Below are positions 26,018 to 35,285 of a stretch of DNA of 64,000 nt, one piece after another (within the stretch, counting starts at the first letter, position 1; each line of letters starts with the position of its first letter). The stretch is from positions 2,976,001 through 3,040,000 of the forward strand of contig NZ_CP066339.1 of assembly GCF_016406125.1 (NCBI RefSeq), read 5' to 3'. The notes beneath the pieces are model-generated. The model searched no databases and was not told where the DNA came from. It saw nothing but the letters and a program-made list of their open reading frames with translations. Made by a program: the position numbers and the translations under genes. This DNA comes from Alicyclobacillus sp. SO9 (GTDB taxonomy: Bacteria; Bacillota; Bacilli; Alicyclobacillales; Alicyclobacillaceae).

Positions 26018-27320
26018 TGAAGTGATTCGGAATAGTATTGATAAAGTAGAACTCTCCGATAAGAAGCTGCATCACATTTGGAATAATATCTTGACAGCTG
26101 TAGCCAGTGAGTCAGTTGAGAAATACACTCACGCTCGACGGAAAAATGTGCTGATTAGGCGTTCTGCTGTAACTGCCGGTACCCTTGTTGCGGTTACCAT
26201 AGGAGGCACATTGCTATATAAGGTACACATGTTGCACTCCACATCCTTCAAACCAAGTAACACAGATGTGAGTACAACTAAGACAAATGTTCCTGTCACT
26301 TCAATAGAGAAGTATTATCAAAAAAGGCTTGGATTTCAACCGACATTACCAAGCTATCCCAAGGGATTGACAGTTTCGCATTCAGATCTACTTATCACGA
26401 ACAATCGCAGTAGTCATTCCGCAAGCTTTAACTTCGTCTATTCGGCGCAAGCGTCAACCAATAAACAGACCCAGTCCATGGGGATGAATATATCTGAGAT
26501 GTTGTCGGCTCAGTATCAAAAATACGAACAACAACTCAACGATTCCTCGTCAGAAAAGAAGACAATAATTCATCGTAATGGATTAACAGTAGCCATCTAC
26601 CGATTCAAACCAAAAACTGTTCCCAAACAACTGCATCCTTCTCAGCCCCCGACCAACGTCATTATCACGTTTTCGAAACACGGTATACAGTACAGTGCGC
26701 AGTATATGGGCAGTGCGGCAAACCAACCTCCAGCGGATAAAGTGATTCAAATTCTCGAGGGTTTAACTGTACCCGAACAGAAAAAGCCAAAGGAAGTCAA
26801 TGTAACCGCATCGGGTACCATTGCAAACGCGGTACAGGCAGTACACTACTTCAAGCCAGCGATTCCTTCATTTGTTTCGCGCGGATTCAAACTTGCGTCA
26901 GTTACCGGGGAAACGATAACAATGGACGGACCTCCGAATTGGAAAACATCCTCTCCATCCTCCCGTGCAAAGACCGCTGGGGGGGTAACGAAGACGGTTC
27001 AGAGCACATTCGACCTAATCTACAAGAACGGGCAAGCCACCATTGATATTCATGAAGGCTACACTCCGGCTGCCGATAAAATGATTCCTAAAGGGAAACT
27101 TCACGTCATCAAAGGACAACGCATTCACCTTGTTAAAGAAAAGCGACCCGGTAAGACGGGTAGCTTGAATTCATATGTGTATCAATGGAATGATTCCAAA
27201 TCGGGCGTTTTCTATGACGTAGAAGGTTGGGAGCCCTCCAACCAGAAGATAATTGGTACAAGCACAATGGACAAAATGGTTTCATCCATGCTGGGACCGT
27301 CACAGTCGGCTGGACAATAG
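25998..27320 (+). CDS. Membrane-bound anti-sigma factor with large extracellular domain
   Basis: This 440-residue protein has a cytoplasmic N terminus of about 60 residues, one membrane helix at about 62-80 (SAVTAGTLVAVTIGGTLLY), and a 360-residue external part with two related beta-rich halves. Topology and overlap with the sigma gene mark it as the cognate anti-sigma factor. No zinc motif (HxxxCxxC) is visible. The external domain probably senses an envelope signal or controls regulated proteolysis. The ATG at 25998 has AAGGGGG upstream. Confidence 0.8.
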   Translation: MEKTYIDEVIRNSIDKVELSDKKLHHIWNNILTAVASESVEKYTHARRKNVLIRRSAVTAGTLVAVTIGGTLLYKVHMLHSTSFKPSNTDVSTTKTNVPVTSIEKYYQKRLGFQPTLPSYPKGLTVSHSDLLITNNRSSHSASFNFVYSAQASTNKQTQSMGMNISEMLSAQYQKYEQQLNDSSSEKKTIIHRNGLTVAIYRFKPKTVPKQLHPSQPPTNVIITFSKHGIQYSAQYMGSAANQPPADKVIQILEGLTVPEQKKPKEVNVTASGTIANAVQAVHYFKPAIPSFVSRGFKLASVTGETITMDGPPNWKTSSPSSRAKTAGGVTKTVQSTFDLIYKNGQATIDIHEGYTPAADKMIPKGKLHVIKGQRIHLVKEKRPGKTGSLNSYVYQWNDSKSGVFYDVEGWEPSNQKIIGTSTMDKMVSSMLGPSQSAGQ

Positions 27321-27427
27321 ATTTTGACTGCCGCGAATCTGTAGAAAAGATATAGACGAAGCCAGAGTATTAGCCTCGATGCGGGCGCGAGTCCGGCCTC
27401 CGGCTCACCGTTAGTGATTGAGTAGAG

Positions 27428-27452
27428 GATAAGCGTTTGAGAAACGCTTATC
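27428..27452 (+). terminator. Perfect stem-loop behind the sigma/anti-sigma operon
   Basis: GATAAGCGTTT (27428-27438), loop GAG, then AAACGCTTATC (27442-27452): an 11-base perfect stem about 110 bases past the anti-sigma stop. The following T content is low, so termination is likely but not certain. Confidence 0.5.
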
Positions 27453-27467
27453 TTCAACATCTGGGGT

Positions 27468-27634
27468 ACAAATAGCAGAATAGCGATCCCAAAAGAGCTT
27501 ATCTGCAGCCCAGCTACCCTGAACAGCCGTGTTTTGGCCACATTAGCACTCCTCAGGAGCTTATTTCTGCGGCTTGCGGCACAAATTGCAAAATAGCGAT
27601 CCGAGGGGAGCTTATCTGCGGACCCGCTACTCCT
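27468..27634. repeat. Degenerate repeat, two to three copies
   Basis: A unit of about 53 bases occurs at 27468-27520 and 27581-27634 (shared cores AATAGCGATCC and GAGCTTATCTGC). A third, more diverged partial copy lies between them around 27545-27573 (AGGAGCTTATTTCTGCGGC). No open frame crosses them. Confidence 0.7.
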
Positions 27635-27735
27635 GCTACCCCTGCTCACATTCTACATCCTTGCACTTACTGCGGACATGTGCCTCTCATTCCTCATTCT
27701 CACACTTCGTTCTTTCGGACGACTCACATTCCGCG

Positions 27736-30700
27736 CTAACACTTGCTGTAGCCGCATGCCTCACATTCATAGCATCCTCCGGTATGAATGAAGGAATGCT
27801 GGTGACAGTTGGGACACAAGTCTTTTTCCACACTGAACGACCGCAGGGCCAAAGGCTTTGTCTCCTCCTGTGCTTGTGTCTCAATCGTTGCAGACTCTTG
27901 GCCGGAGGCCCATTCCTGAAACGCGGATTTTCGCATTGGAAATGTTTCCGAATGCTCAATCAAGGCTTTTGCAATGGCGTCCGGAACGGATGTGATGCGC
28001 CGGTCGCCAAATCCAACGGAACTGGAACCGCCGATGCCGCCGAAGTGTTTGACGAGTTCTGCTTCCTTGTTGGGGTTGCTTGAGTCCCGCAGGTAGAGCG
28101 TAATGGCTCTGCCAAGGGCTTCGTTGGAAGCATACACGTCACTGCCAGCCTTGCCGATGTTGACAAACATCTCGGAGGCAACGTGATAGACCGGGTCATC
28201 ATTGATTGTGATGTACGCCTTGCCAAGCGGTGTAGTCTTCTTATAGGTTGCGCCGTACAACACATCAGGCCTGCTGGTCTTTACGTATGCTTGTCTGCGA
28301 GACGACTGGGTGCTCTCCATGGCTTGTACCGCCTCTTGGATTTGCTGCTCAGTTGACTCGGGGGTCTCCAGATTTGACGTACGGCTGTCGGTTGATCCAC
28401 TCTCAGCATCCTTATCATCCTCGGATTTAAGGGACAGGACCTGTTCTGAACGCGATCCGTCGCGGTAAATCGTGACACCTTTGCACCCTAAGTCATAAGC
28501 CAAGTCGTACAGTTGCTTGGTGTTCTCCACTGTGTAGGAATTCGGTGCATTACAGGTTTTCGAAATGGAACTGTCAATCCACTTTTGCAGTGCGCCCTGC
28601 ACCCGGACATGTTCCTCTGGGGTCAGTTCCATCGATGTCGCAAAGTAAGCGGGTAAAGAGTCCTCGCCAGGATGTGCATCGTAGTACTCCTGCACGATAC
28701 CCGCATTCTCCTCGAACATTCCCAGTCTGGAGTTTCGGAAATAGGACCACGCGTAATAGGGTTCGCAGCCTGTGGAGCATCCAACCATGGTACCTGTTGT
28801 ACCTGTTGGCGCAATGGTCATTGTGGTGACATTGCGGACACCGTGCCGCCGAATGGCCTCTGTGACGTGGGGCCTTTCCGCTGCCATCTGTTTCATATAA
28901 CCGGAATTGAGAAACTTGTCCGCATCAAAAGCTGGGAACGGGCCATTCTCCTTTGCCAGTTCTACAGACTCCAGATAGCTCCACTCTGCCATCAGACCCA
29001 TCACAATGTTGATAAGGTCTACAGATTCGGCCGATCCGTATTTCACTCCGCAGTACAGCAGCAAATCGTGCAAACCCATAATGCCGAGACCGACTCTGCG
29101 CTCGCTCATTTGATTGCGGCGGTTTTCGTCAAATGGATAGTATGTCGCATCAATCACGGCATCCTGAAAGCGAATGCCCAGCCTGGTCGTCTCTTCCAAC
29201 GCTTCCCACTTAATATGAGTTAACAAAAATTCTGTTGTTTCGTTATCAAAGGATTTGCTAAGCCACTCTTTCACGTAGGCTTGCTTGTCCCTGTCTTCAA
29301 ATTCCACAGTCTCTCCTGAATCCTTAAAACCAGCCGCAAACTTACTCAGCACGACGGCACCCAAATTGCAAATTCCGTAAGCAGGCAAGGGCTGCTCGCC
29401 GCACGGATTGGTGGCCACCAAGGGATTGAAGTAATACGAATTGGACATGGCATTGGCGCGCCCCAGAAAAACGACGCCCGGTTCGGCCGATTTCCAAGCG
29501 GACGTAACCAGCTCATCCCACAACTGACTGGCGTTGATGACTTCTGTCACCTCAACCGTTCCTCCATCAGCTTCAAAGGAATCAAAGTCTCCCGTAAACC
29601 GTTCAGCGTCTTCCAACGAAACATACCCTAGATTCCAAGGCTCGCCGTTCGCCTTCGCCTCCATGTATCGTTCAGAAATACCGACAGAAATGTTTGCGCC
29701 GGTAATGACGCCGTCAACTTGTTTACTGCGGATGAACTTGCGAATATCCGCATGTCTGTCGTTCAGGATGAGCATGAGCGCGCCTCTGCGGGATCCGCCC
29801 TGCAGTGTCAATTGACACCCGACGCTCATAATTTCCCCTACGCCTACAGGTCCGAAGCCTTGGCCAAACACCAGATTCCCTTTGTCGTACAATTGACCCC
29901 ACGAATAGGCCCCGGAGCTGCGGCCGTTAACACCCCTGACATAGCTATAGCGGGGACGCAAAGATGACAGGACCACAGACACGCGTTTGCCGTCATGCAT
30001 CTTCTCCCACATGTCGGCAAGAGTGGAGGCAATGGTGCTTCGCTGATCACCTGGATAGAGAACACTGCCCACCAAGTCCGACAGGACCATGACGCCGCTG
30101 TCCAAGATTCGATGGTAGAGTTCCTTTGCAGATACGTTTCCAGATTTCGTTACAGGCAGTCCTGCTTCCAACCAACTTTGAATCTGCCCGTTCCACATTT
30201 CATCGTAGTTCTCTACGGTGGTGTCAGGGAAAACAAACTGCCAGTCCTCGTCTTCCTCAACTGCACGAATGAACTCACGGTTAATGCGCACAACCTTCGT
30301 GCTGTTGGGATAGGGCGTTCCGAGAAATTCGTCTATGTCTGCGTGCCATACGTCCATCACCAGATTCAGATATTGCAATCTGGATTCTTCCGCAACAGGC
30401 ACGAGTGTTCCCTGTGGAGGAATCCTCGAGAGATTCATGCCAACACCGCCGCTGCGGGCTTGAATCTCGAGTGTCTGCCCGAAGGATTCAGCATAGTCGC
30501 GAAGCGTTGGACCTACACTTGGAATCACAAAGCAGTTATAGCTGGTTGTCTGCATGCCTGATCCCATAGAAGCGTTAATCCTGCCCCCAGGGACATATTT
30601 CCATCCGGTCTGCAGTTCATAGAACCGTTCTGCCCAAACATCTGGATTATTTGTGACTTCTGCGGCCCCCCGCGATACACGCTTCCACATATCTCTGGGA

Positions 30701-30987
30701 GCAGTTTCGGACAAAACGTCCACTTGCTGCAAAGGCAGTGTCTCTTGGACGCCGTCCTTTAGTTCCACCACTGCAGTTTGCGCGTCCTTATCTACACTGA
30801 CCACTGCAGCCAGTTCATGATAGGCGCGTTTTTTATCCAAAACAGCCACCACAAGTGAACCGGCCTGTAAACTTTCCTTGGTAACATCCTTCATTAAATA
30901 GCGGTCGGCAACAATTCTTTCTCCAGTCGCTCCCAACCTATCTTCATCTGAAAATGGCAACATGCTTTGATTGACCGTTTGACCCAT
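27736..30987 (-). CDS. nrdJ: Adenosylcobalamin-dependent ribonucleoside-diphosphate reductase (class II)
   Basis: This protein of about 1083 residues reduces ribonucleotides to deoxyribonucleotides, using adenosylcobalamin to make the thiyl radical. Markers are TSYNCFVIPSVGPTLRDYAE near residue 150 (first redox cysteine), GGVGMNLSRIPP, the active-site NPCGEQPLPAYGICNLG (Asn, radical Cys, Glu), APTGTTGTMVGCSTG, and KGVTIYRDGSRSEQVL. The C terminus ends in a zinc-ribbon-like cluster of six cysteines (CPNC to CGYSKC), which probably shuttles electrons. The ATG at 30987 has GGGAG upstream. NrdR is encoded upstream and a cobalamin adenosyltransferase 1.8 kb further on. Confidence 0.96.
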   Translation of the reverse strand: MGQTVNQSMLPFSDEDRLGATGERIVADRYLMKDVTKESLQAGSLVVAVLDKKRAYHELAAVVSVDKDAQTAVVELKDGVQETLPLQQVDVLSETAPRDMWKRVSRGAAEVTNNPDVWAERFYELQTGWKYVPGGRINASMGSGMQTTSYNCFVIPSVGPTLRDYAESFGQTLEIQARSGGVGMNLSRIPPQGTLVPVAEESRLQYLNLVMDVWHADIDEFLGTPYPNSTKVVRINREFIRAVEEDEDWQFVFPDTTVENYDEMWNGQIQSWLEAGLPVTKSGNVSAKELYHRILDSGVMVLSDLVGSVLYPGDQRSTIASTLADMWEKMHDGKRVSVVLSSLRPRYSYVRGVNGRSSGAYSWGQLYDKGNLVFGQGFGPVGVGEIMSVGCQLTLQGGSRRGALMLILNDRHADIRKFIRSKQVDGVITGANISVGISERYMEAKANGEPWNLGYVSLEDAERFTGDFDSFEADGGTVEVTEVINASQLWDELVTSAWKSAEPGVVFLGRANAMSNSYYFNPLVATNPCGEQPLPAYGICNLGAVVLSKFAAGFKDSGETVEFEDRDKQAYVKEWLSKSFDNETTEFLLTHIKWEALEETTRLGIRFQDAVIDATYYPFDENRRNQMSERRVGLGIMGLHDLLLYCGVKYGSAESVDLINIVMGLMAEWSYLESVELAKENGPFPAFDADKFLNSGYMKQMAAERPHVTEAIRRHGVRNVTTMTIAPTGTTGTMVGCSTGCEPYYAWSYFRNSRLGMFEENAGIVQEYYDAHPGEDSLPAYFATSMELTPEEHVRVQGALQKWIDSSISKTCNAPNSYTVENTKQLYDLAYDLGCKGVTIYRDGSRSEQVLSLKSEDDKDAESGSTDSRTSNLETPESTEQQIQEAVQAMESTQSSRRQAYVKTSRPDVLYGATYKKTTPLGKAYITINDDPVYHVASEMFVNIGKAGSDVYASNEALGRAITLYLRDSSNPNKEAELVKHFGGIGGSSSVGFGDRRITSVPDAIAKALIEHSETFPMRKSAFQEWASGQESATIETQAQEETKPLALRSFSVEKDLCPNCHQHSFIHTGGCYECEACGYSKC

Positions 30988-31165
30988 CCACGACTCTCCC
31001 ATCATTCAAAGTACGGGATATCATTAGGATAACCCGACCCTGTTTCCCTAATCTTTCAAGTGCTGTATCTGTATCACCTAATATTTTGGAATTTTCACGC
31101 AAATAACAGGAACCAACTATGTACGTGCGTATTCACCGAGTCGACTGTGCCATTCAGACGCTGTG

Positions 31166-31645
31166 CTATTCAGACGAGCGGCCTGTCGGATCAGTGATGA
31201 AGGACATTACCTCCTGAGCAAGGGTTTCCACATCCCTAAACTCACGATATACGCTCGCGAAGCGGACATACGCAACTCCGTCCAGGTCTTTCAACGCTTC
31301 CATAACGCGTTCCCCAATGACAGTAGATGCTACTTCACGCTCATAGTCCAATCGCAATTGGCGCTCAATTTTGGATACTACTGCTTCGATGCTGTCCACC
31401 GATATCGGTCTCTTCTCACAGGATTTCAGCAGACCTCGAAACAGTTTGTCCCGTGAAAACTCCTCGCGGTTTGAATCTTTTTTCACGACCATCAGCGGTT
31501 GTTGCTCAATTCGCTCATACGTCGTGAACCGCCGTCCACATCCAGCACTTGTGCACTCCCGGCGCCTGCGAATCGTGGAACCGTCTTCTCCCGTTCTGGA
31601 TTCAACGACTCTGGAGTTGTCAGATCCACAATAGGGACAACGCAC
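31166..31645 (-). CDS. nrdR: Transcriptional repressor NrdR
   Basis: NrdR (159 residues) represses ribonucleotide reductase genes when dATP is abundant. The N terminus is the zinc finger CPYCGSDNSRVVESR with CTSAGCGRRF, and residues 45-140 form the ATP-cone. The usual family start is M-R-C-P-Y-C; accordingly the GTG at 31645 is chosen, with GAAGGA upstream, although the frame is open 18 codons further. Two NrdR boxes flank its own promoter, so autoregulation is likely. nrdJ follows 178 bases downstream on the same strand and may be co-transcribed. Confidence 0.95.
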   Translation of the reverse strand: MRCPYCGSDNSRVVESRTGEDGSTIRRRRECTSAGCGRRFTTYERIEQQPLMVVKKDSNREEFSRDKLFRGLLKSCEKRPISVDSIEAVVSKIERQLRLDYEREVASTVIGERVMEALKDLDGVAYVRFASVYREFRDVETLAQEVMSFITDPTGRSSE

Positions 31646-31692
31646 TCTACATTCCTTCTTTACTGGGAAGTGAAAAGCCTTTGAGATTTCGA

Positions 31693-31708
31693 ACACCATA
31701 TATAGCGT
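31693..31708. promoter_or_regulatory. NrdR box, promoter-proximal
   Basis: ACACCATATATAGCGT matches the 16-base NrdR box consensus (acaCwAtATaTwGtgt) at 14 positions. It lies between the promoter and the nrdR start. Confidence 0.75.
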
Positions 31709-31728
31709 CTATCAGGTGCCCGAAGACC

Positions 31729-31757
31729 ATTATACACACTATATATATGCCTATCAA
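31729..31757 (-). promoter_or_regulatory. Promoter of nrdR
   Basis: Reverse strand TTGATA (31757-31752), a 17-base spacer and a perfect TATAAT (31734-31729). The distal NrdR box fills the spacer. Confidence 0.8.
31736..31751. promoter_or_regulatory. NrdR box, within the promoter spacer
   Basis: On the reverse strand GGCATATATATAGTGT matches the NrdR box at 12 of 16 positions, with the right half perfect. Its centre is 43 bases, about four helical turns, from the other box. Confidence 0.65.
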
Positions 31758-31916
31758 GATAGATTAGGAGAATATTTTTCGACAGAGTCGGAGGCTGCAA
31801 GCGGAGCTGAAAAGAACTTGAAAAGGACCTGAAAAGGAGATATTGTGTCGAATTAGGGTGCATTCGCGAACACGTCAGCACCCTGTAACACGAGTGTTAG
31901 CCGAAATCGGTCCACT

Positions 31917-32804
31917 CTACTTTTGAAACAAAGCTGCTACTGAGCGTGCCGTATACAGGGGCTCAAGTGCCTGTTGCCCCGTGCTGCTGTCAGCGACTTC
32001 ATTTCGCTGATAACTGACACCTGACTGAACCCAAATCGTATCTACTCCAGCCGCATTGCCGCAGGCAACATCCGTTAACACATTGTCGCCAATCACGACA
32101 GCTTCTGAAGCTTTCAGATGATACCTTTGAAGTACAAATTCCACATAGGCAGGATTGGGTTTTCCCACGGTCTGCGGTTCAATCCCGGTTGCCGCCTTCA
32201 CGAAAGCTGCAATGGCCCCGTTTCCAGGAAGAAAACCGTCTGTGCTTGGCAACCGAACATCTCCGTTGGTGAGGGTCCATCGAGACAACCTCGCCGCATG
32301 CCCGCAGACCCAAGCAAGCTGCTGATATGTAACGCGAAGATTTAACCCCACAACAGCACCTGCCGGCTCAAGTTTGCTTGCTTCAGACGGAACCCGAGCG
32401 TTCCCGCTCGTAACAGACTGCTCATCGTCATCAGCCATGACAGGATAAAGTCCTTCTTCCTGCAACGCAACTTTCAGCCCTGCATCACCAATTGCAGCTA
32501 CCGCTGCCCCCTTGCCAACCTGCTGACGCACAGTAAACGCAGCCATCTGTGAGGACGTACACACTTCCTCTGGCTGGGCGTCTATTCCCATACCGTTCAG
32601 CTTATCAGCGACCTGGAGCGGTGTCCGCATTGAGTTGTTCGTGAAGAACACGGGAAGAACGTCCAACTCACGCAGTCTCTGGATGAATTCACCTGCACCT
32701 TCGATGACCATATCGCCACGGTACAGTGTCCCGTCTAAATCGATAAGTGCTGCTTTCCAGCCGTGCTTGGCTAATGCAGCCTTGTATAATACTTCATCAG
32801 ACAT
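31917..32804 (-). CDS. HAD-superfamily IIA phosphatase (NagD/PGP-like)
   Basis: This 295-residue HAD hydrolase has motif I LIDLDGTLYRGD near residue 21, motif II in FFTNNS, a C2-type cap in the middle, motif III lysine in VGKPNPAYV, and motif IV VVIGDNVLTDVACGNAAGVD. Relatives dephosphorylate small sugar phosphates or nucleotides, or act as 4-nitrophenylphosphatases. The ATG at 32804 follows GGAGG and overlaps the end of the adenosyltransferase gene by eight bases, so the two are coupled. A Thr/Ser/Glu-rich insert near residues 125-145 is unusual. Confidence 0.85.
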   Translation of the reverse strand: MSDEVLYKAALAKHGWKAALIDLDGTLYRGDMVIEGAGEFIQRLRELDVLPVFFTNNSMRTPLQVADKLNGMGIDAQPEEVCTSSQMAAFTVRQQVGKGAAVAAIGDAGLKVALQEEGLYPVMADDDEQSVTSGNARVPSEASKLEPAGAVVGLNLRVTYQQLAWVCGHAARLSRWTLTNGDVRLPSTDGFLPGNGAIAAFVKAATGIEPQTVGKPNPAYVEFVLQRYHLKASEAVVIGDNVLTDVACGNAAGVDTIWVQSGVSYQRNEVADSSTGQQALEPLYTARSVAALFQK

Positions 32805-33387
32805 CAGAAGAATCCTCCACAAACGGATCCGGTTTTTCTCCTTGGAAATCGACTCCTGGCTCTTCGACTTTTGTTCTTGCATTCGTCAGCCGCGCCATGA
32901 CAAAGAGTAAGTCTGACAAACGGTTCAGATACTTGCGCACCCACGGTTGGACCGCTTCACTCTTTTCAAGTTCGACAACGCGCCGCTCCGCCCTGCGAGC
33001 CACAGTCCTGGCTTGATGAAACGCTGCAGCAGCCGGCGCACCGCCCGGTAAGACAAACTGACGCAGAGGCGGGGTTTGCTCATCAAAAGTGTCGATGAGT
33101 TTCTCAAGGACATCAACGTCCTCTTTGCTGACGTAAAAGCCGTCTCGCTTGTCTTCAGGCGTTGCCAAATCCCGGCCGAGATCAAACAAATCCCGCTGCA
33201 ATCGACGACACGCTTGGCACAGGTCTGCAAAACCTTCATCCGGCAGCAAAGCCACAGCCACACCAATGACAGAGTTGACTTCGTCCAGCGTTCCATATGT
33301 ATCTACGCGCAAGGCGTCTTTTGGTACCCTACGTCCGTAAATCAGACTCGTCTCTCCGTTGTCTCCCGAGCGAGTATAAATTTTCAT
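32797..33387 (-). CDS. Cob(I)yrinic acid a,c-diamide adenosyltransferase, PduO type
   Basis: This 196-residue enzyme transfers adenosyl from ATP to cob(I)alamin, giving adenosylcobalamin. The N terminus MKIYTRSGDNGETSLIYG is the conserved ATP-binding P-loop-like motif; VDTYGTLDEVNS and ARTVARRAERRVVELE complete the active site. The ATG at 33387 follows GGAGG at long spacing. No other cobalamin synthesis gene is in the window, so it probably adenosylates imported or recycled cobalamin. Its product is the cofactor of NrdJ, encoded nearby on the same strand. Confidence 0.93.
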   Translation of the reverse strand: MKIYTRSGDNGETSLIYGRRVPKDALRVDTYGTLDEVNSVIGVAVALLPDEGFADLCQACRRLQRDLFDLGRDLATPEDKRDGFYVSKEDVDVLEKLIDTFDEQTPPLRQFVLPGGAPAAAAFHQARTVARRAERRVVELEKSEAVQPWVRKYLNRLSDLLFVMARLTNARTKVEEPGVDFQGEKPDPFVEDSSDV

Positions 33388-33576
33388 CCCAACTTCGCCT
33401 CCATTTTTCATTCCCAAAGTCACTCTATTTGCTCAATCGAGCCCCATTTTGTAAAGTAAATTTACATACGACAAACCAGTGGCAATTCAGTGGCAATGTC
33501 CTTTCTCAGGCAACGCAGCAAAGGGTGCCTGTCCATCTTACAACGCGCGTCAACCGAAGACAAAGGGGGATGTTTC

Positions 33577-34440
33577 ATGCAAAAGATTACGAAGACAGTT
33601 GTTTCGAAGCATGTGCTGCAACTGGCTGTTCCAACTCCCACTATACCTCCTGCATTCGAGACCAATACGTACCTGATTTACGACGGTAGTGAAGGTCTCC
33701 TGGTCGATCTCGGTACACAAGACCCCGACAGCCTCCACACCGTCACGGAAACCCTGCTGCAATTGAAACTGAGCAGAGTGTCGTTGCTGGCAACGCATTA
33801 CCACCGTGATCATACGCAGGGGTTACCTTTTCTGCAATCCCGCTTGAACACCCCCGTCTACCTTCATCCCCTCGACCTTCAACTCGCGCAAAAGGAGATG
33901 CAAGTTCCCGCAGGTCTCACCTCACCTGTTCCAAAGCAGCTTCAACTCGGCAGCGTTTCCGTTGACATCGACCATCGTCCCGGGCATACACACGGTCATG
34001 TCCACGTCCGCATTCCTACAGACAGCGTGGTGCTTGTTGGAGATAACCTGGCTGGCACTGGATCGGTCTGGATTGGGCCGCCTGACGGGCACCTGAACGA
34101 CTACTACGACTCATTGGATGCCGTGATTTACGGAAATTGCCAAATTGCAGGACCCGGCCATGGACCTGTCATCCGGCACGCGCAGGATGCTGCCCGGAAG
34201 CAAAAGAAGCATCGTCAAGACCGGCAACAGCAGATTTTATCGCACCTGAAGGATTGGAGAACCGTCGACCATCTGGTTGATGCCATATACGCCGACACCA
34301 TCCCCGAAGCTGCGCTGTGGGCAGCACGGAAAACGGTCCAAGCACACTTGCAATACCTACTGGTAAAAGACGGTATCATTCAGAAGTTTAACAAGGACCA
34401 GATGAGAACACAGTACCGGCGTTTCGATGATCACCGCTAA
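33577..34440 (+). CDS. MBL-fold metallo-hydrolase
   Basis: This 287-residue protein has the metallo-beta-lactamase metal motif THYHRDHTQGL near residue 70, the third ligand region RPGHTHGHVHV, Asp in LVGDNLAG and the last His in GPGHGPVIRH. A C-terminal helical domain (residues 215-280: HLKDWRTVDHLVDAIY, with a winged-helix pattern) is typical of the LACTB2/RNase-like subgroup. It is probably a hydrolase of a thioester, phosphodiester or RNA. The ATG at 33577 has GGGGG upstream. It is divergent from the adenosyltransferase gene; the 189-base gap has an 11-base near-repeat at 33477-33498. Confidence 0.85.
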   Translation: MQKITKTVVSKHVLQLAVPTPTIPPAFETNTYLIYDGSEGLLVDLGTQDPDSLHTVTETLLQLKLSRVSLLATHYHRDHTQGLPFLQSRLNTPVYLHPLDLQLAQKEMQVPAGLTSPVPKQLQLGSVSVDIDHRPGHTHGHVHVRIPTDSVVLVGDNLAGTGSVWIGPPDGHLNDYYDSLDAVIYGNCQIAGPGHGPVIRHAQDAARKQKKHRQDRQQQILSHLKDWRTVDHLVDAIYADTIPEAALWAARKTVQAHLQYLLVKDGIIQKFNKDQMRTQYRRFDDHR

Positions 34441-34544
34441 CCGTCCCGGGCACCCCCGTCTCAGGGCTTGCCGCTGTTCATGCCGCCGATTTCAAGGAAG
34501 CGAATTGTTCCCGGCCCTTTTCCGCAGTTCCGGGTTGTGATTTC

Positions 34545-35285
34545 TTACTGCTGCATCAGATTTCGGGCGAGCCTGGCTAACTCTTCAGGACTCGGCGGCA
34601 GCACCGTCAGCTTTGACATGCACTCCTCTGCCGAGGCGCACTCCGTCAAAGCTTTCAGCATAGCTACGGTTGGGGGTGCTGCCTTGGCTGTGCCGGCCTG
34701 AATCTGTTGTAACAGCTGCGCAGGATCCCGCCACTCACCCCAGGCACTCTCCTGCTCATTAATGCGGATTCTGGCCGTTGCTTCATCCGCTTGGCAAGCA
34801 AAAAACCTGGTTTCGTAACGACTCGAAACCCCAGGCGGTGTGGTCCAACTGCCGACAAACCGCAGGGCACCTCCCGCAATCCACCACGGACCCGCGTTCA
34901 GAAAGTCCATGAACGACATTTGTCCGGACAGAAGTTGGCCTTGTTCCGGCGCAGGCAGTGCAAGTGCACACGGGCGGTTGCTGGTATCCATCAGTGCGAA
35001 AACCATCCCCGTTTCCTCTGCGCACTCGCGCAACGCTCCGGCCGCATACACGGCATCATCCCGGTTTTCCTGCTGCTGCAGCGTCCCGCTCCACCGCTCT
35101 CTCGCTATGAGATAGTCGCCGTCGTCAATGGCTCCTCCAGGAAAAGACAGAAAGCCAGGCAAAAACCGCATGTTCTTTGCTCGCTGCAGCGTGAGCACCT
35201 CTACTCCGTTGGCGGTGCTCTTCAAGACAAGAAGGGATGCGGCGGGGCGAATTGGCACTGAATCATTGGAAGGGCTTTGTTGCAA
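34545..35285 (-). CDS. NUDIX hydrolase (NUDT19-like)
   Basis: This protein of about 246 residues opens with a NUDIX beta strand (PAASLLVLKSTANGVEVLTL) and the box FLSFPGGAIDDGD ... AAGALRECAEETGM. The box has an insertion of about 20 residues between the GG and the REUxEE helix, as in NUDT19 and related coenzyme A diphosphatases. It would cleave a nucleoside diphosphate linked to a moiety X, with magnesium. AGGAGG lies so close to the GTG at 35294 that the TTG at 35285 is the likelier start. Confidence 0.85.
   Translation of the reverse strand: MQQSPSNDSVPIRPAASLLVLKSTANGVEVLTLQRAKNMRFLPGFLSFPGGAIDDGDYLIARERWSGTLQQQENRDDAVYAAGALRECAEETGMVFALMDTSNRPCALALPAPEQGQLLSGQMSFMDFLNAGPWWIAGGALRFVGSWTTPPGVSSRYETRFFACQADEATARIRINEQESAWGEWRDPAQLLQQIQAGTAKAAPPTVAMLKALTECASAEECMSKLTVLPPSPEELARLARNLMQQ

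Larger units (their letters stand above)
27321..27735. other. Intergenic region with hairpin and degenerate repeats
   Basis: These 415 bases lie between the convergent anti-sigma and nrdJ genes. No gene is seen. They hold the hairpin and the repeat array listed separately. Confidence 0.6.

Noticed and set aside
27468-27634. CRISPR-like array
   Set aside because: Only two to three diverged units, no uniform spacers, no cas genes in the window.
29719-30561. Long forward-strand open frames across nrdJ
   Set aside because: They are antisense to a well conserved gene and have no ribosome sites or recognisable motifs.
33477-33498. Two copies of CAGTGGC upstream of the adenosyltransferase, resembling the complement of the B12 box
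   Set aside because: They are part of an 11-base near-tandem repeat, and none of the other conserved cobalamin riboswitch segments is present.
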